Shown here one piece after another: positions 11,011 to 22,800 of a stretch of DNA of 64,000 bases. Origin of the DNA: Echinometra lucunter (taxonomy: Eukaryota > Echinodermata > Echinoidea > Camarodonta > Echinometridae); contig CM057170.1 in assembly GCA_029962745.1 (NCBI GenBank), forward strand, positions 19,852,421 to 19,916,420, written 5' to 3'. The number at the start of each line of letters is the position of its first letter. Position 1 is the first letter of the stretch. A program made the translations under genes and the position numbers. The notes beneath the pieces are model-generated. The model was not told the origin of the DNA, did not search any database, and saw only the letters and a list, made by a program, of their open reading frames with translations.

Positions 11011-11645
11011 TTGTCTCGCCCACCGGAGGTGAAGGCAAGACTAAGGGATCCAAATGGCGTCCGTCCGTCACAAATGTTAAAGTTTACCTGCAAGACTCTC
11101 TTATGACACATAACTTTGCAACTGCTGGTCCAATGGCAACCAAACTTGGATGGTAGATGCACTAGGGGTAACATCATGTTGTGGTGCTGTTGGAGGTCAC
11201 ATGGTGAGGTCAAAGGTCATTTGAGGTCAAATGTTAGAGTTTACCTGCAAGACTCTCTTATGACAAATAACTTTGCAACCGTTGCTCCCTTTTCAACTAA
11301 ACTTGGGTCAAAGATGCACTTGGGGGACCTTCATGTTATAGCGGTATCGGAGATCACATGGTAAGGTCAAAAGTCATTTTATTTCAAACGTTAAAGTTTA
11401 CCTGCAAGACTCTTTTATGACACATAACTTAGCACATGTTGCTGCAATAGCAACCAAATTTGGGTGATAGATGCACTAAGGGTACATTCATGCTATTGTG
11501 CCGTCAGGTCACTTAGTAAGGTTAAAGGTCATTTTAGGTTAAACATTAAAGTTTACCTGCAAGACTTTCTTGTGACATCAAGCTTGGTTAGGGATGTACT
11601 TGGGAAAACTTTCGTGCTATTTAGTCACGGGTGGGCGAGACACAA
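11011..11645. mobile_element. Satellite-bearing TIR element (TGTCTCGCC family) with 157-bp units
   Basis: The ends are TTGTCTCGCCCACCGG and CGGGTGGGCGAGACACAA, inverted. The interior has four units spaced 157, 157 and 155 bases (AAAGTTTACCTGCAAGACT near 11076, 11233, 11390, 11545). Units carry CATAACTTTGCAAC, CCAAACTTGG and GAGGTCAAAGGTCATTTG. CT-rich tracts flank both sides. Confidence 0.75.
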
Positions 11646-11661
11646 TCATGCTATTGGCTTG

Positions 11662-11662
11662 T

Positions 11663-11706
<44 letters not shown>

Positions 11707-11708
11707 TC
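11662..11708 (+). repeat. (CTTT)n microsatellite
   Basis: An uninterrupted CTTT run of about 47 bases. Confidence 0.95.
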
Positions 11709-12049
11709 ATCTTCCTCTCCTATCCCTCTCTTTTTTTATCCTTCTTCTTCTGTGGTACAGGTAAAATGTAGCAAATAAGCATGGAGCTTTAAAACAAAGA
11801 GAGAGGGAGAGAGAATGAAAGAGAGGGATAGAGAGGTATGGAGAGAGGATAGAAAACAAATTTATCCATTAAGGGTAGCAATTGCTTTCTCAAACATATT
11901 AATGTTAGCACAGGAAGAAAAAATGAAAAAGTGTAAAGGAATACTGATTCAGTAGTAGCAGAGGTCGTGCCAGAGTTATGTCACCAAAATGCAAAGAGCA
12001 AAACAAAGCGAAAAATAACAAATATTGATATATTTTCTTTAAATTTCAG

Positions 12050-12109
12050 CAAAGAGTTTCAAGAACTGGAGTCACATCTAGCTCATGAACTTCCTTTGTA
12101 CCATGTTTG
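12050..12109 (+). CDS. Possible terminal exon fragment, unknown gene
   Basis: A TTTAAATTTCAG acceptor-like site is followed by an open frame KEFQELESHLAHELPLYHV and a TGA stop. I do not recognise the protein. Support comes from an inverted relative near 12760-12800 that keeps KEFQELES with only third-position changes. No upstream exon can be joined within the window, so it may be a duplicated exon scrap or a pseudogene. Confidence 0.3.
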
Positions 12110-12645
12110 ATTCTGCCAGGAGAAAATATGTCAGGCATGTACTTAACTGGATCATTCATGCAGATACATAGACAAAAGATTCCTGTTTGGCTACAACCTT
12201 ATGCGCCATTTTCAAAGGGAAATACGCCTTTGTAATGATAACTGCTTTTTGCTTCCACTCATCTGATAATACAAGCAGTACGTACACAGTTCTTACCTTT
12301 ACAGGAGGCAAGCGAAAGGAAATGGTGCAAAATTTACTGAAACATGAATAAAAATTACTTGACTGGACATGAGCGGGCACTAATCTGGCATATAACATCA
12401 TGAATAACTGTACTTGAACAAATAATCTTTTTATTTTCGTTTGCAGAAAGTAATCGGAAATGTCAAATTGTGGGTTTTATGATTGTAAAATTTTACGATT
12501 TTTCACAAATTAAAAATGCTATCATACAATATAGGCAAATTTCTGGACACAGCTATGCTTTTGTATTCATATTTTATCTGTTCAATTTTTCTCTTTGTTA
12601 ATTCAAATAAAAATTGAAAGATCCACAATATTTTATTTGTGATAA

Positions 12646-12806
12646 GAATTACTCTCAAAGCTTTCCCATGTTGGTGACATCAAACATTGGACATCAAAGG
12701 CAACAGCACACCTGTAGATTCTATTGTGCATCCTTAGAAAAGGGGTAGCTGCTTTTGTTGCTGGTTGGGACTCCAGCTCTTGAAACTCCTTGATTTCAAA
12801 TTCAGC
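12646..12806 (-). CDS. Possible coding fragment, unknown gene
   Basis: The - strand open frame reads EFEIKEFQELESQPATKAAT, then PFLRMHNRIYRCAVAFDVQC and LMSPTWESFESNSYHK, then stop. It starts beside the poly-G/poly-C tract, so its 5' part cannot be followed. The function is not recognised. The shared KEFQELES with 12050-12109 in opposite orientation is the only reason to list it. Confidence 0.25.
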
Positions 12807-12808
12807 AA

Positions 12809-12835
12809 GGGGGGGGGGGGGGGTGCCTGCCCACC

Positions 12836-12867
<32 letters not shown>
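12809..12867 (+). repeat. Poly-G then poly-C tract
   Basis: About 15 G, a 13-base spacer, then about 31 C. It can form a hairpin, G-quadruplex or i-motif, and the run lengths are likely unreliable. Confidence 0.9.
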
Positions 12868-15278
12868 ATAAGAAACTATCCAAGTACAAGAAGCACTAAA
12901 AGAAAACAAGTTGTGCACATCAACATGGTATTCATTATCAAATGTTTTTTTATTGGTTTGTAGTTCAAATAATCATAATCTGGGTGATAAAATAATTTTA
13001 CAAATAAATCACTACCATCACCCACTCTTGACATTACACATAATATGAAAATAAGATTAATAAAACTCGATAATAATTCAACCCAAAAACAAAACCAAAA
13101 AAAACATATGGGGAACATTTTACATACAAAAACAATTACATATATAGGCTGAAATGAAAAGAGTGCAAAGGTTTAATAAGAAGCCAATTGTAACATTGTG
13201 ATCTGAAAATCACAAATTCAGTTATTTTCATACTTTGTGTTAACATTATAATAGAGGAACAACACCTGCCATATTCCTTAATTACACAGTCAAAGGAAAC
13301 TAGATAAAGCAAAAAAAAAAAAAGATAATACATTCATACACATAAAATATATAACTAATCTAATTATGCTCCCTAATAAATCAAAATAGAAATTTGTGGC
13401 AAGCTCCAACTATACTCTTCGTATAAACTGCCAATGGACCAATATTAGGACTAGAGAAAATCAAGGCAGTATTTTGATAAGGTCAATGTAAGACCAGTAT
13501 CTGACCATGAATGAGAGAATTGAGACCAGTGCAGTGCCATTGATTAGACTGGAATAATTATTAAAGAAAAAACTAGGTTCATGGGGAAGGAACAAACTCA
13601 GAATATCACTTTCTCATATTACGTATTGGATGACTTTATATAAAGAGTGTACTGTACAAAGCTGTGTGGCTAATGATCATTCTTTCAATTCCTATTCAAC
13701 GTATAATTTATGTGTCCATTTCAATTTCATTTTAATACTTACTGTAAGTTACATTTCAGATGTGGTTAAGTCAAACTTCTTTGTTATTTGCTGCAGCTCA
13801 GTTTCTCCATATTACCCTGCACTTTTTATATAAGTAGAGTACTATGCAACTTATGATCAGCCATATCCATGATATAATCCACACTCAAATATGACTACAC
13901 TGGCTTTGACAATCAGAAAAAGAAAAGTTAATAAAAAAAAATTTAAAAAATTACCACTATCAGTCATATTTGAATTTTAAAACAAATTTTAGAAAAAAAA
14001 AAAAAGAAAACAAAATATAATACCTCAAAAAAGGGAACCATTGATACGACATCTACAAGAAAATTAAAAATAAGAACAGTAGGAACCAATAGCTCCAAAT
14101 AATAACTCAAATTAACCTAAAGCTGTTATTGATAGTATGCAATATAAACAACATCTACAAATGGAGATGAGGATTATAGGTACTACATATAGGATGATGG
14201 CATAAAAAATGATGGCAAATTTGAACTCTTCTTTTTCATAAACTTCCTGAAGAATTTGTATTTCATTTAATATAAAATAACAACAAATCATATTTTATGC
14301 AGTTGTACATAAATCCTGAGGCATTATATGGTCAGGATCTAAAGCTTAGCAATTGAGAGTTGACTACATGTATAAACACATATTTCAATCACATGGTGAA
14401 ATGGCTTAAGATACAAGACTGAAAAATTTGTGCAGGCATTTTATTCTGGTATTTCAATACCCAAACTTCTTAGATCGAGAATCACATCAGGTCCCACTTG
14501 CACAAAAATGTTGTATTTAAACATGATTTAAAAGACATGTACTATTACCTCGATTTTCAACTTATCAAAATTGCGTGTATGGGATTTGTGTTTAGTTATT
14601 TTGAGCTGTGGTATATATGCAGAATTAGAAGGCCAAGGTGAACTTTCTTCTTTTTCTTTATTTATTCTACCTGTCTCATTTCTTTCTAAATTCTTATTTA
14701 TCAAATAATCATTTCATTCAACAATGTTGAAAATCCTTAGAAGCGAGTGACAGACAATGAAATACGTTATTTTTTTCTCTTGTATATGTAACTCCTATTG
14801 CATAAAATCTGCAATATTCTGAGTTTTACAGATTACACCCAATCTTAGATCTCTTTGGTACACACATACTGTACTACTGAAAAAAAAACCAAAAGATTTT
14901 GGGAAGAAAATTAAGCACTCGGTAAAATGTGGCGTAGGGTATGATTTGCAGAGTGGAGTATGCGTACAGTCTATGTGAAGAGCAGTTTTACGTGTAGGCA
15001 TGTGTATGTATATATACAAATATGAATCATATAACTGCAGATAAAGAATTAACAATCCTGTTTTGTAAATATAAATGCAGGCTTAAATTAAAATGAATTT
15101 GTACATATGAAATATCAATACTTACATTTGCTCATATGACATACAGTGAATTTATTCTTAAAGGTCAAATTTCTGTTATAAAATTTACGCCAGCTCCCAA
15201 ATCTTTTGCTGTTTGGAAAAATAGGATATCAGTACATAGTGAGTTTCCTAACTCAACAAAAGTAAGTCAAGACATTAA

Positions 15279-15621
15279 GGAGCTTTAGATTGGCGATGCC
15301 AGTCCTGTGACGTGGAATCTTGTCAAAAATGTTATGCGCATGCGCGAGACAGCTGTTTCCAGTCCATCCTGTGTCCTCTTATTTTTCACGATGGCTCTGG
15401 GGCCAGTTTACTGTCCCCTCCAATTTTGCGACGCGAAATCTTGTTTGACCTTTTTTTATGACGCAACGATGGTTCACATTTGACCGTGCGCGCTTTGTCT
15501 GATAAACTGCATCTTCCCGAAATCTAAAGCCATTCTGCAACACGACACGAGGAAAGAGGAGAACTTAAGTCAACCCAGGAAGATTCCATGTCACAGGACT
15601 AGCGTCGCCTATGTAAAGCTC
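15279..15621. mobile_element. MITE with GAGCTTTA ends
   Basis: The left end reads GAGCTTTAGATTGGCGATGC, then CAGTCCTGTGACGTGGAATC. The right end, reversed, reads GAGCTTTACATAGGCGACGC, then TAGTCCTGTGACATGGAATC. ATTAAG occurs on both outer flanks. The interior has no coding frame. Confidence 0.75.
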
Positions 15622-16167
15622 GCTATTCATTAAGAGAGGGGGAATGTGGATTTCATGTTAATCAGTAAGTGTAAAAGCTACAAACGTAATACAAATTAAC
15701 AAAACAAGTCTACAGACAGCTGTCTCAAGGGAAGTCAGTATGGCATGTAGAATTTGACAACATATCTTTCCTATAACTGTAAAAATGGAAATTTTCACAC
15801 GATCAATTTTTCGCGCTCAACCAAGCTAAACACAATCATGCATTTTTGATTTTCGGACAGTTAGGATAACTGTATTCATGTGTATAATAAACAAAATATT
15901 TTGCATGGTTTTATTTTTGTGCAAATGTTGTGCCACCCGAAATGCGCGAAATTTTCAACACTGCGAAATATTCCACATTTACAGTAAATGGTCATGACTC
16001 ATAGAACATACATGATATAATCCAATTACATGTACATTTTAAATTCTTAAAATGAAAATACCTCTGATCAAATAATTCATACATTTTGGGGGGATATATA
16101 AATTAAAGGCATTTCTTAGACTACATAATGTTCATAGAGGATTTCACATTTGATAATTTCTTGCAGC

Positions 16168-16173
16168 TTTATT
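16168..16173 (-). terminator. SAR1: Candidate SAR1 poly(A) signal
   Basis: AATAAA on the - strand, the first one found downstream of the SAR1 stop. Other copies farther downstream may be used. Confidence 0.35.
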
Positions 16174-16694
16174 ACACTTACTAGGCATTCAGAGTTGACA
16201 ATTTCATGAATTCATTTTCTGTGCATCACTGTCAAAAAGCTCTTTTGGGGGAATATAAAGCTCTTCAAGCTAATTCAATCAGGAAGAAGAGAAAATGAAA
16301 TTTTCAACTGTGAATGAACATACACAAAAAGATTTTAGCTATAAAATTTGGGGCTGATAAACTGCAGTGATATGCTCCTTTTTACATGAATAATCCTGGA
16401 ACAATCAACTTTTATAGTTCTCATGCTGTGCTTTCCATTTTGAAAATACCACAGCACAGGCAGGATGGTTCACATACATGCAGCCTTGTCCTTGCCTTGG
16501 GGGAAGAATCGATGTAGGTTATGGGCTCATTCATTTCCAATGCCCATAAATTCTCCAGTTTTCCACTGACTCTCACCATCTTTGATGATGTAACATGAAA
16601 CACACAAGATAATTCAATTGTTTTGATTTCTCTCCACTATGTCTCAATTCTTGTCCATCATTGCAAGCATAGGAGCAAGCATAGGAAGTATTCT

Positions 16695-16808
16695 TTAAAG
16701 GTACTGACCAAGCCAGACGAAACCCTCTCCATAACCTTGCTTCTTGAGAACACTGCACATAAAGAGCTCCACTGGACGGCCTGGTAAATCCTTGATAGGG
16801 ACTTTACC
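16695..16808 (-). CDS. SAR1: SAR1 terminal coding exon
   Basis: After a TTTTTTTGACAG acceptor it encodes [20 protein letters not shown], then [17 protein letters not shown] and TAA. A longer frame over this region is out of register with the exon; the terminator at 16695-16697 is the true end. Confidence 0.93.
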   Translation of the reverse strand, partial: GKVPIKDLPGRPVELFMCSVLKKQGYGEGFVWLGQYL

Positions 16809-19800
16809 CTGTCAAAAAAAGGAGGATAAAACAATTCATTTTACTTCACTTTTCAAATGCCCAGCACTTGTTTTCAAGCCTTAAAACTTAAAACTTCTTT
16901 ACTATTTTCAATCTATAGGAAGTCAATCTCACCCAAGAATTCAAGTTATGAACAATGTGTATGGTCTTTGTATAAGACAGTGCTTTCTTAGTGAAAAACA
17001 AACCAGTACCTTTGTTACGAGTTCATTAACAAGGAAGATATTTCATGCTATATTCCGTTATAAAACAAAGTGCAGTAAGTCCAAATTTAACCCAACTGAA
17101 AGTTATTCAAGGTAATTTTTATTCAACATGCTGGTGAAGAACTTGGTTGAATAAAATGAGGAAAGTTGAATGGATATACCTTTCCAGTTGTCTGTCCTGT
17201 GAGGCCCATCTGATATCTTAATTCTTCTTCACTTGCTGCTCCAGGTATGTCAATCTTGTTACCAAGTACAAGAATGGGTGCATTCGCTATCATCTCATCT
17301 GTCATTAAACTCTGTATTTTAAAACAAAATCACATACATGAAGCTGTCATTTCATCTCAACAACATAAATGAATGGCTCTTAACCAAGGGGGGTTTTGAA
17401 CCCATTAGGGTTGTATTTGGTCATGCGTCATGAGGTCGCCTACTTTTGCGTTACATGGTGATTCTACCTCCAGTAGTGTACTACAGGGAAATCCCGATAT
17501 AACGAGCTCGGCTATAACGAGGTAACGGCTATAACGAGGGTTTTGTCACGGTCCCAAATTTACTTACGTGTAAGTCTATGGCGGCATGAACCTGTTATAA
17601 CGAGATCGGCTATAACGAGATATCGGCTATAACGAGCTAAATCCTGAACCCCTTAAACAAAGAAATACATTGATAATCATTCCCGTTATAACGAGCAAGC
17701 AAATTTCACTGCAGCTTTATCAACAAAACCCCCCGCTAAAATCATTCAGCAGAGATAACGGCACCGCTACTGGCACAAACAAGTCCCAGCTCGCTCAACT
17801 GGGCGGCCGATGCACGCAGATTACGAGTTTTTATTTGTAGTATAGTACAGTGCGTAACTTTTTTTTTCATATCGCAGAACAGGCAACCTCGATGGTGCGA
17901 TGAACTTTCATGTTATCGGTAATTTTGGCGTCTGAAATTAGTAGTTTAAACACATTTTCTAATATTATCCAGAATATTATCAGCTAGATCAGAGAATGAT
18001 ATTATTATCAATGTCTCTGTAGCTGCAAAATGAGTTCATAAGTAGCGGCAGCAGACCTCTGTACATTCATGTATGTACACGTCATGCATGTAGTCCCATA
18101 CATACACTTTTTTGTTTGTTCTGATATAACGAGGTAACGGCTATAACGAGGAAAACCCTTCGGTCCCGACGACCTCGTTATACCGAGTTTCCCCTGTACT
18201 AACTTTGAAAACTGATATCTCCTTAAGAATCAACAATATGATAGCAAAAGTATATATTTTCTGAAAGGAAATTACAAGAAGAATTTAAATGTGCACTAAA
18301 AAATGGCACAAGGTGTAAGACAAAAGAATTATGCAAACATGAATATGGAAATTGTAATAATTTTTATTATCTCATTGTTTTCAACATAACTTTTTCTGTC
18401 ATACTCCTAGGTCAGTTTTAATGTTATATTCTTACAGGAGACACCCAGACCTTTTCAACAAGGTATAATTGTCTTGGGTTTATGATCATGTAATAAAAAA
18501 AAATCATTTAAATTCTTGCCAAAAATATCAACATTTTTATGAGCCACTGCATATTAAGTGTTCTATAGTGTATTCATGACAGCCATGCTCATTTTTCAAT
18601 CATAAGATAGTAAAGCTCAATATAATAGCTTCAATTTGGAACCAGAAGTGAAGCCACAATGCCAGTTTTGACCAAAATATTGACATCTTCCCAAAACATC
18701 GAAAAATGTAAGTTCCGTGTTGACTTTGTACAGGCAATGCCAATTTTGACCTAAAATTCCAAGTATTTCAGTTTTTAACACTACCATCGCTTAGCTAACT
18801 CACTTTTCAATCATAAAACAGTAAAGGCGAGTATATAAACTTTAATTTGGTACAACATTTGAAGTCATATGACAAGTTTTGACAAAACATCGACATTTTT
18901 TTGTTAAAATGCACTGAAATCTGATTTTTGCCATTCATTTTGTACATGCAGCGACGCTTCCAGCACCACCCCTGGCCTTCCAAATATAAAAGGCTGTAAT
19001 TCAAATAATATATTACCTGTAACTTTGAAACTTTGCAGACTTATAGCATATTAGTACTGCTTTAAGACGATACCAAACTTATTATGGTAGCCTCAATGAT
19101 TCTGATAAAAATCAAGAAATACTTCAGTTTGAAAGTACAAAATGTAACAGCACCACCCTTTTTGGGAGGCAAGTTCATGACACATGACCATTTCTTGTTT
19201 CCAAGGGTTAACTAATGGATCACTATGGACAACCAATTTAGAAGAAAAAGAAATATATGTATCATTACTCGATGGCAGAAATGGCACATACCAAAAAGTG
19301 TAATTCAGGGTTACATACACAGAAGAGTACTGCCAAAAATTATCTTGGGTCCGAAAGGTTCAGAAAAAACTTTACTATTACCATACTTGGCATATAAAAT
19401 AGATGTAAATGACTTATCACTTACTACACATGTCACTCAATACAGAGCTTAACACACAGGTGGCCAACTCCCATATTTAGAACTTATAACATAGAACTCA
19501 AGCATAAAAACCCTAAAATATGTATCTGGACCCCCAGTGAAAGCCTTGCAATACAACAACAAATATTGAAGAAAAAAAGAGCAATAACCATGTTTCTCAC
19601 CACATTCGTGTGCAATTATTCTTGCAGGTGAATTGTAAAATTTGACCTCATTTGACCTACATATGTGACCTTTGACCCCAAATAACATTGAGATCCCTGT
19701 AACAGCGGTAGTGTTGTTTGCATCTCATTGACAGGGATGCCACTTAGAATTGATAAAAAAAAACTAGATGAATCTTCGACCACGTGTGGTCGAACTTTAT

Positions 19801-22800
19801 GCCTCAGCCATTACCAAATCAGAAATAAATGGCACTTCATGTTGATTTATTTTCAATCATACAATGACATCTTTGACCTTGACCTTAGACCTTGTGACCC
19901 CCAAATCTAATGAGAGCATTGCCCTTTCCATATGCATACATGAGCCAAGTTTGTTGAACCATCAAATGGTTGCTGAGTTATCACAAGAATGAACCATTTC
20001 TACGTACACTATGACCTCTATGACCTTTGACCTTTGACCTTGAGACCCCAAAATCTAATCAGATCATTGCCCTTCCCATATGCATACCTGTGCCAAGTTT
20101 GAGGTTGATCGGTCAGATGGTTGTTGAGTTATGGTGAAAACGAACCATTTCTATGTACATAATGACCTCTATGACCTTTGACCTTTGACCTTGAGACCCC
20201 AAAATCCACTCAGATCATTGTCCCTTCCATATGCATACCTGTGCCAAGTTTGAGGTTGATCGGTCAAATGGTTGTTGAGTTATGGTGAAAACGAACCATT
20301 TCTATGTACATAATGACCTCTATGACCTTTGACCTTTGACCTTGAGACCCCAAAATCTAATCAGATCATTGTCCCTCCCATATGCATACCTGTGCCAAGT
20401 TTGGAGCCAATCTGTCAAATGGTTCTTAAGTTATCGCGAGAACGAGCCATTTTTATGTGTATTATTACCTCTATGACCTTGACCTTTGACCTTGAGACTC
20501 CAAAATCTAATCAGATCATTGTCCCTCCCATATGCATACATGAGCCAAGTTTGAAGTTGATCTCTCAAAAGGTTCTTAAGTTATCGCGAGAACGAAAACG
20601 GGACGGACGGACAGACGGACGTACGTACGGATGGACGGACGGACGGACGACCCGAAAACATAATGCCTCCGGCAACCACCTACGATGGGCGGAGGCATAA
20701 AAAGTAGGAAAATCATCTAAAATGGGCCCTTCTGTGCACAAAAAAGGTGTTTTCTATGGACAAAAATATATTGCTTAAGTAGGAATTCCTACTTTTGTCT
20801 GAAAAGTGGCATCCCTGCATCAACCCCGGCTTTATCTTGAATTTTCAACAGTCATTTCACAGTGAAAAAACATGCAGCTTGCAAAAATGAAACTAAGATT
20901 GCGTCGCTGTTTTTCCAAGTTATGATGTGATATTTCCCACATGAACTATGAAATATTTACATACGTCAATACCTAAAATTTTATGATGAATGATGTCTGT
21001 TTTGTCAAGATATTATAGTGTTTTGAAAGAAAACCTTCAAAAAACAGCTCTTCTATTTTTCTGACAGAAGTCTACACATGGATGGATGTTCATGAAACGT
21101 GGTTTCTTTATTCGGGAGTGTCTAATTGAGAGGGGGTTTCACTGATGCACCTTCTTTCTTTGGCGAGATATTACATGTTTTCCACACAATATCAGGCAAT
21201 GGTTTCGAGCAGCAAATCAAAGCGCAGGGAACCTAAATTCGAGATCTGCACATACGCTTCATCAACGTCGCAATGAATGAAAAATGCGTATGCACATCAC
21301 TCATAGCCTACCACTGGCTACCAGCACGCAGCTAGCTCACGCAGCATCAGCTCGGCGTACCTTCATGGATTTCAATGCGTGGGACAAAGGATGTGATATC
21401 TTTTTGCTACACAAGTGTTGGCGATTTCACATCCAAGTTTCTTTTCTGACGTGACCCTACACAAACACTTCAGCTCAAATAAATGCAATAGAATCGTAGG
21501 TATCTGTACAATTTACTGATTCACCAAAGTAATTTTCTTGCAAATCAAACAAAAAGGAGAAATTTTAGGACTTCTACAGCCAACATTTAATGTTTGAAAG
21601 CACGGAATTATCTCTAATATTTCACATTTTCCATTGATCAAATCATGGTATTGCATCATTGATGTGAAAGGTACATCTATATTCTTTCATTATTGAGAAA
21701 TAATGATTCCAAAGAGTCTTGTTTAATATATTATATTTCAAGTTTTCAACTTATATTTGTAAACAATTTTACAAGATTGTGGGAAAATGCAAGGATTTGC
21801 AAGGTCAAGGGGTCAGTTCATTTGATCAGTCACTTGGTAATTACCATAGACATATGATAAATTTACTAGACGAAAAGCAGCATGTGCGGATATAATTACG
21901 CAATTGCATTAGGCCCCGCCTCTTTCGGATCATTTAAAGGGGCCAATAAGCACCCGTTTATTGCAATGATATCAATAACACTAATGCATTATTCATATCT
22001 ATTGTGCGTATCAGTTTTATTGTGACACTTTGATTAAATGCGTATTTATTGTGCATTAACTGCGCTTGCGGTAAGCTGATGCGTATAATGTTTCATAATG
22101 CGTACAAACAGATGCTACTAGTTGGAAGCATCTAATACAAAATGAATAATTCATTTCTGATCATGAATACTGATGGTGCTTAGGTCAGCCTTCTAATGAA
22201 TCTGGACAAAATGGAGGAGCTTTAGGGGCCTGGTAATTACACTGCTTTGCTAGGGCTGGTAAGCTGTCTAACATGTGGAAGCGTAGTGGTCTGGTGGTTC
22301 TGACTCTCGTCTTTCAATTAGAGGGTCGTGGGTTCGAATCCCAGCCATGGCGTTAATTTCCTTCAGCAAGAAATTCATCCACATCGTGCTGCACTCAACC
22401 CAGGTGAGGTGAATGGGTACCTGGCAGGAATTCATTCCTTGAAATGCTTGCGCACTGTAAAAGGCTGCCGGGCTAAAGCTGGGGTAATAATATCCAAGTC
22501 CTTTGGAAGCGCATAGAGACGTTATATCATAATGTGATATGCGCTATACAAGAACTGTATATTATTATTATTATTATTAACATCCAAGAGAGGTTACAAA
22601 TGGGCTTCTGGTTCAAAAGTTACCAATCCCAGTAAAAACTTGGAGGTAAATTTCAACATTTGACCTTTGACTCCTCAAATAAATTTGAGGTCCCTAAAGA
22701 GCATCTACTATCCAAGTTTAGTTACAAACGGGAAAATGGTCGCAAAGTTATGGTAATTTCACAAGCGTCACGAACGGACGATGGACGGATGCCACTAGGG

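Larger units (their letters stand above)
12870..16694. other. Downstream flank of SAR1, mostly unique AT-rich DNA
   Basis: It contains one MITE (15279-15621) and otherwise few recognisable repeats. Part is likely SAR1 3' UTR on the - strand. A - strand AATAAA lies at 16168-16173, about 520 bases after the stop, and another is near 12946. Which one is used cannot be told from sequence. No other gene seen. Confidence 0.5.

Noticed and set aside
12809..12867. Biological G-quadruplex switch
   Set aside because: Long G and C runs here and at 38104, 42706 and 61853 are common sequencing artefact points; lengths cannot be trusted.
20329..20700. 123-residue frame with repeats in copy C (similar frames at 4123-4500 and 63503-63700)
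   Set aside because: It runs through satellite units of a transposon. The repeated TFDLETPKS words come from TGACCTTTGACC DNA repeats.
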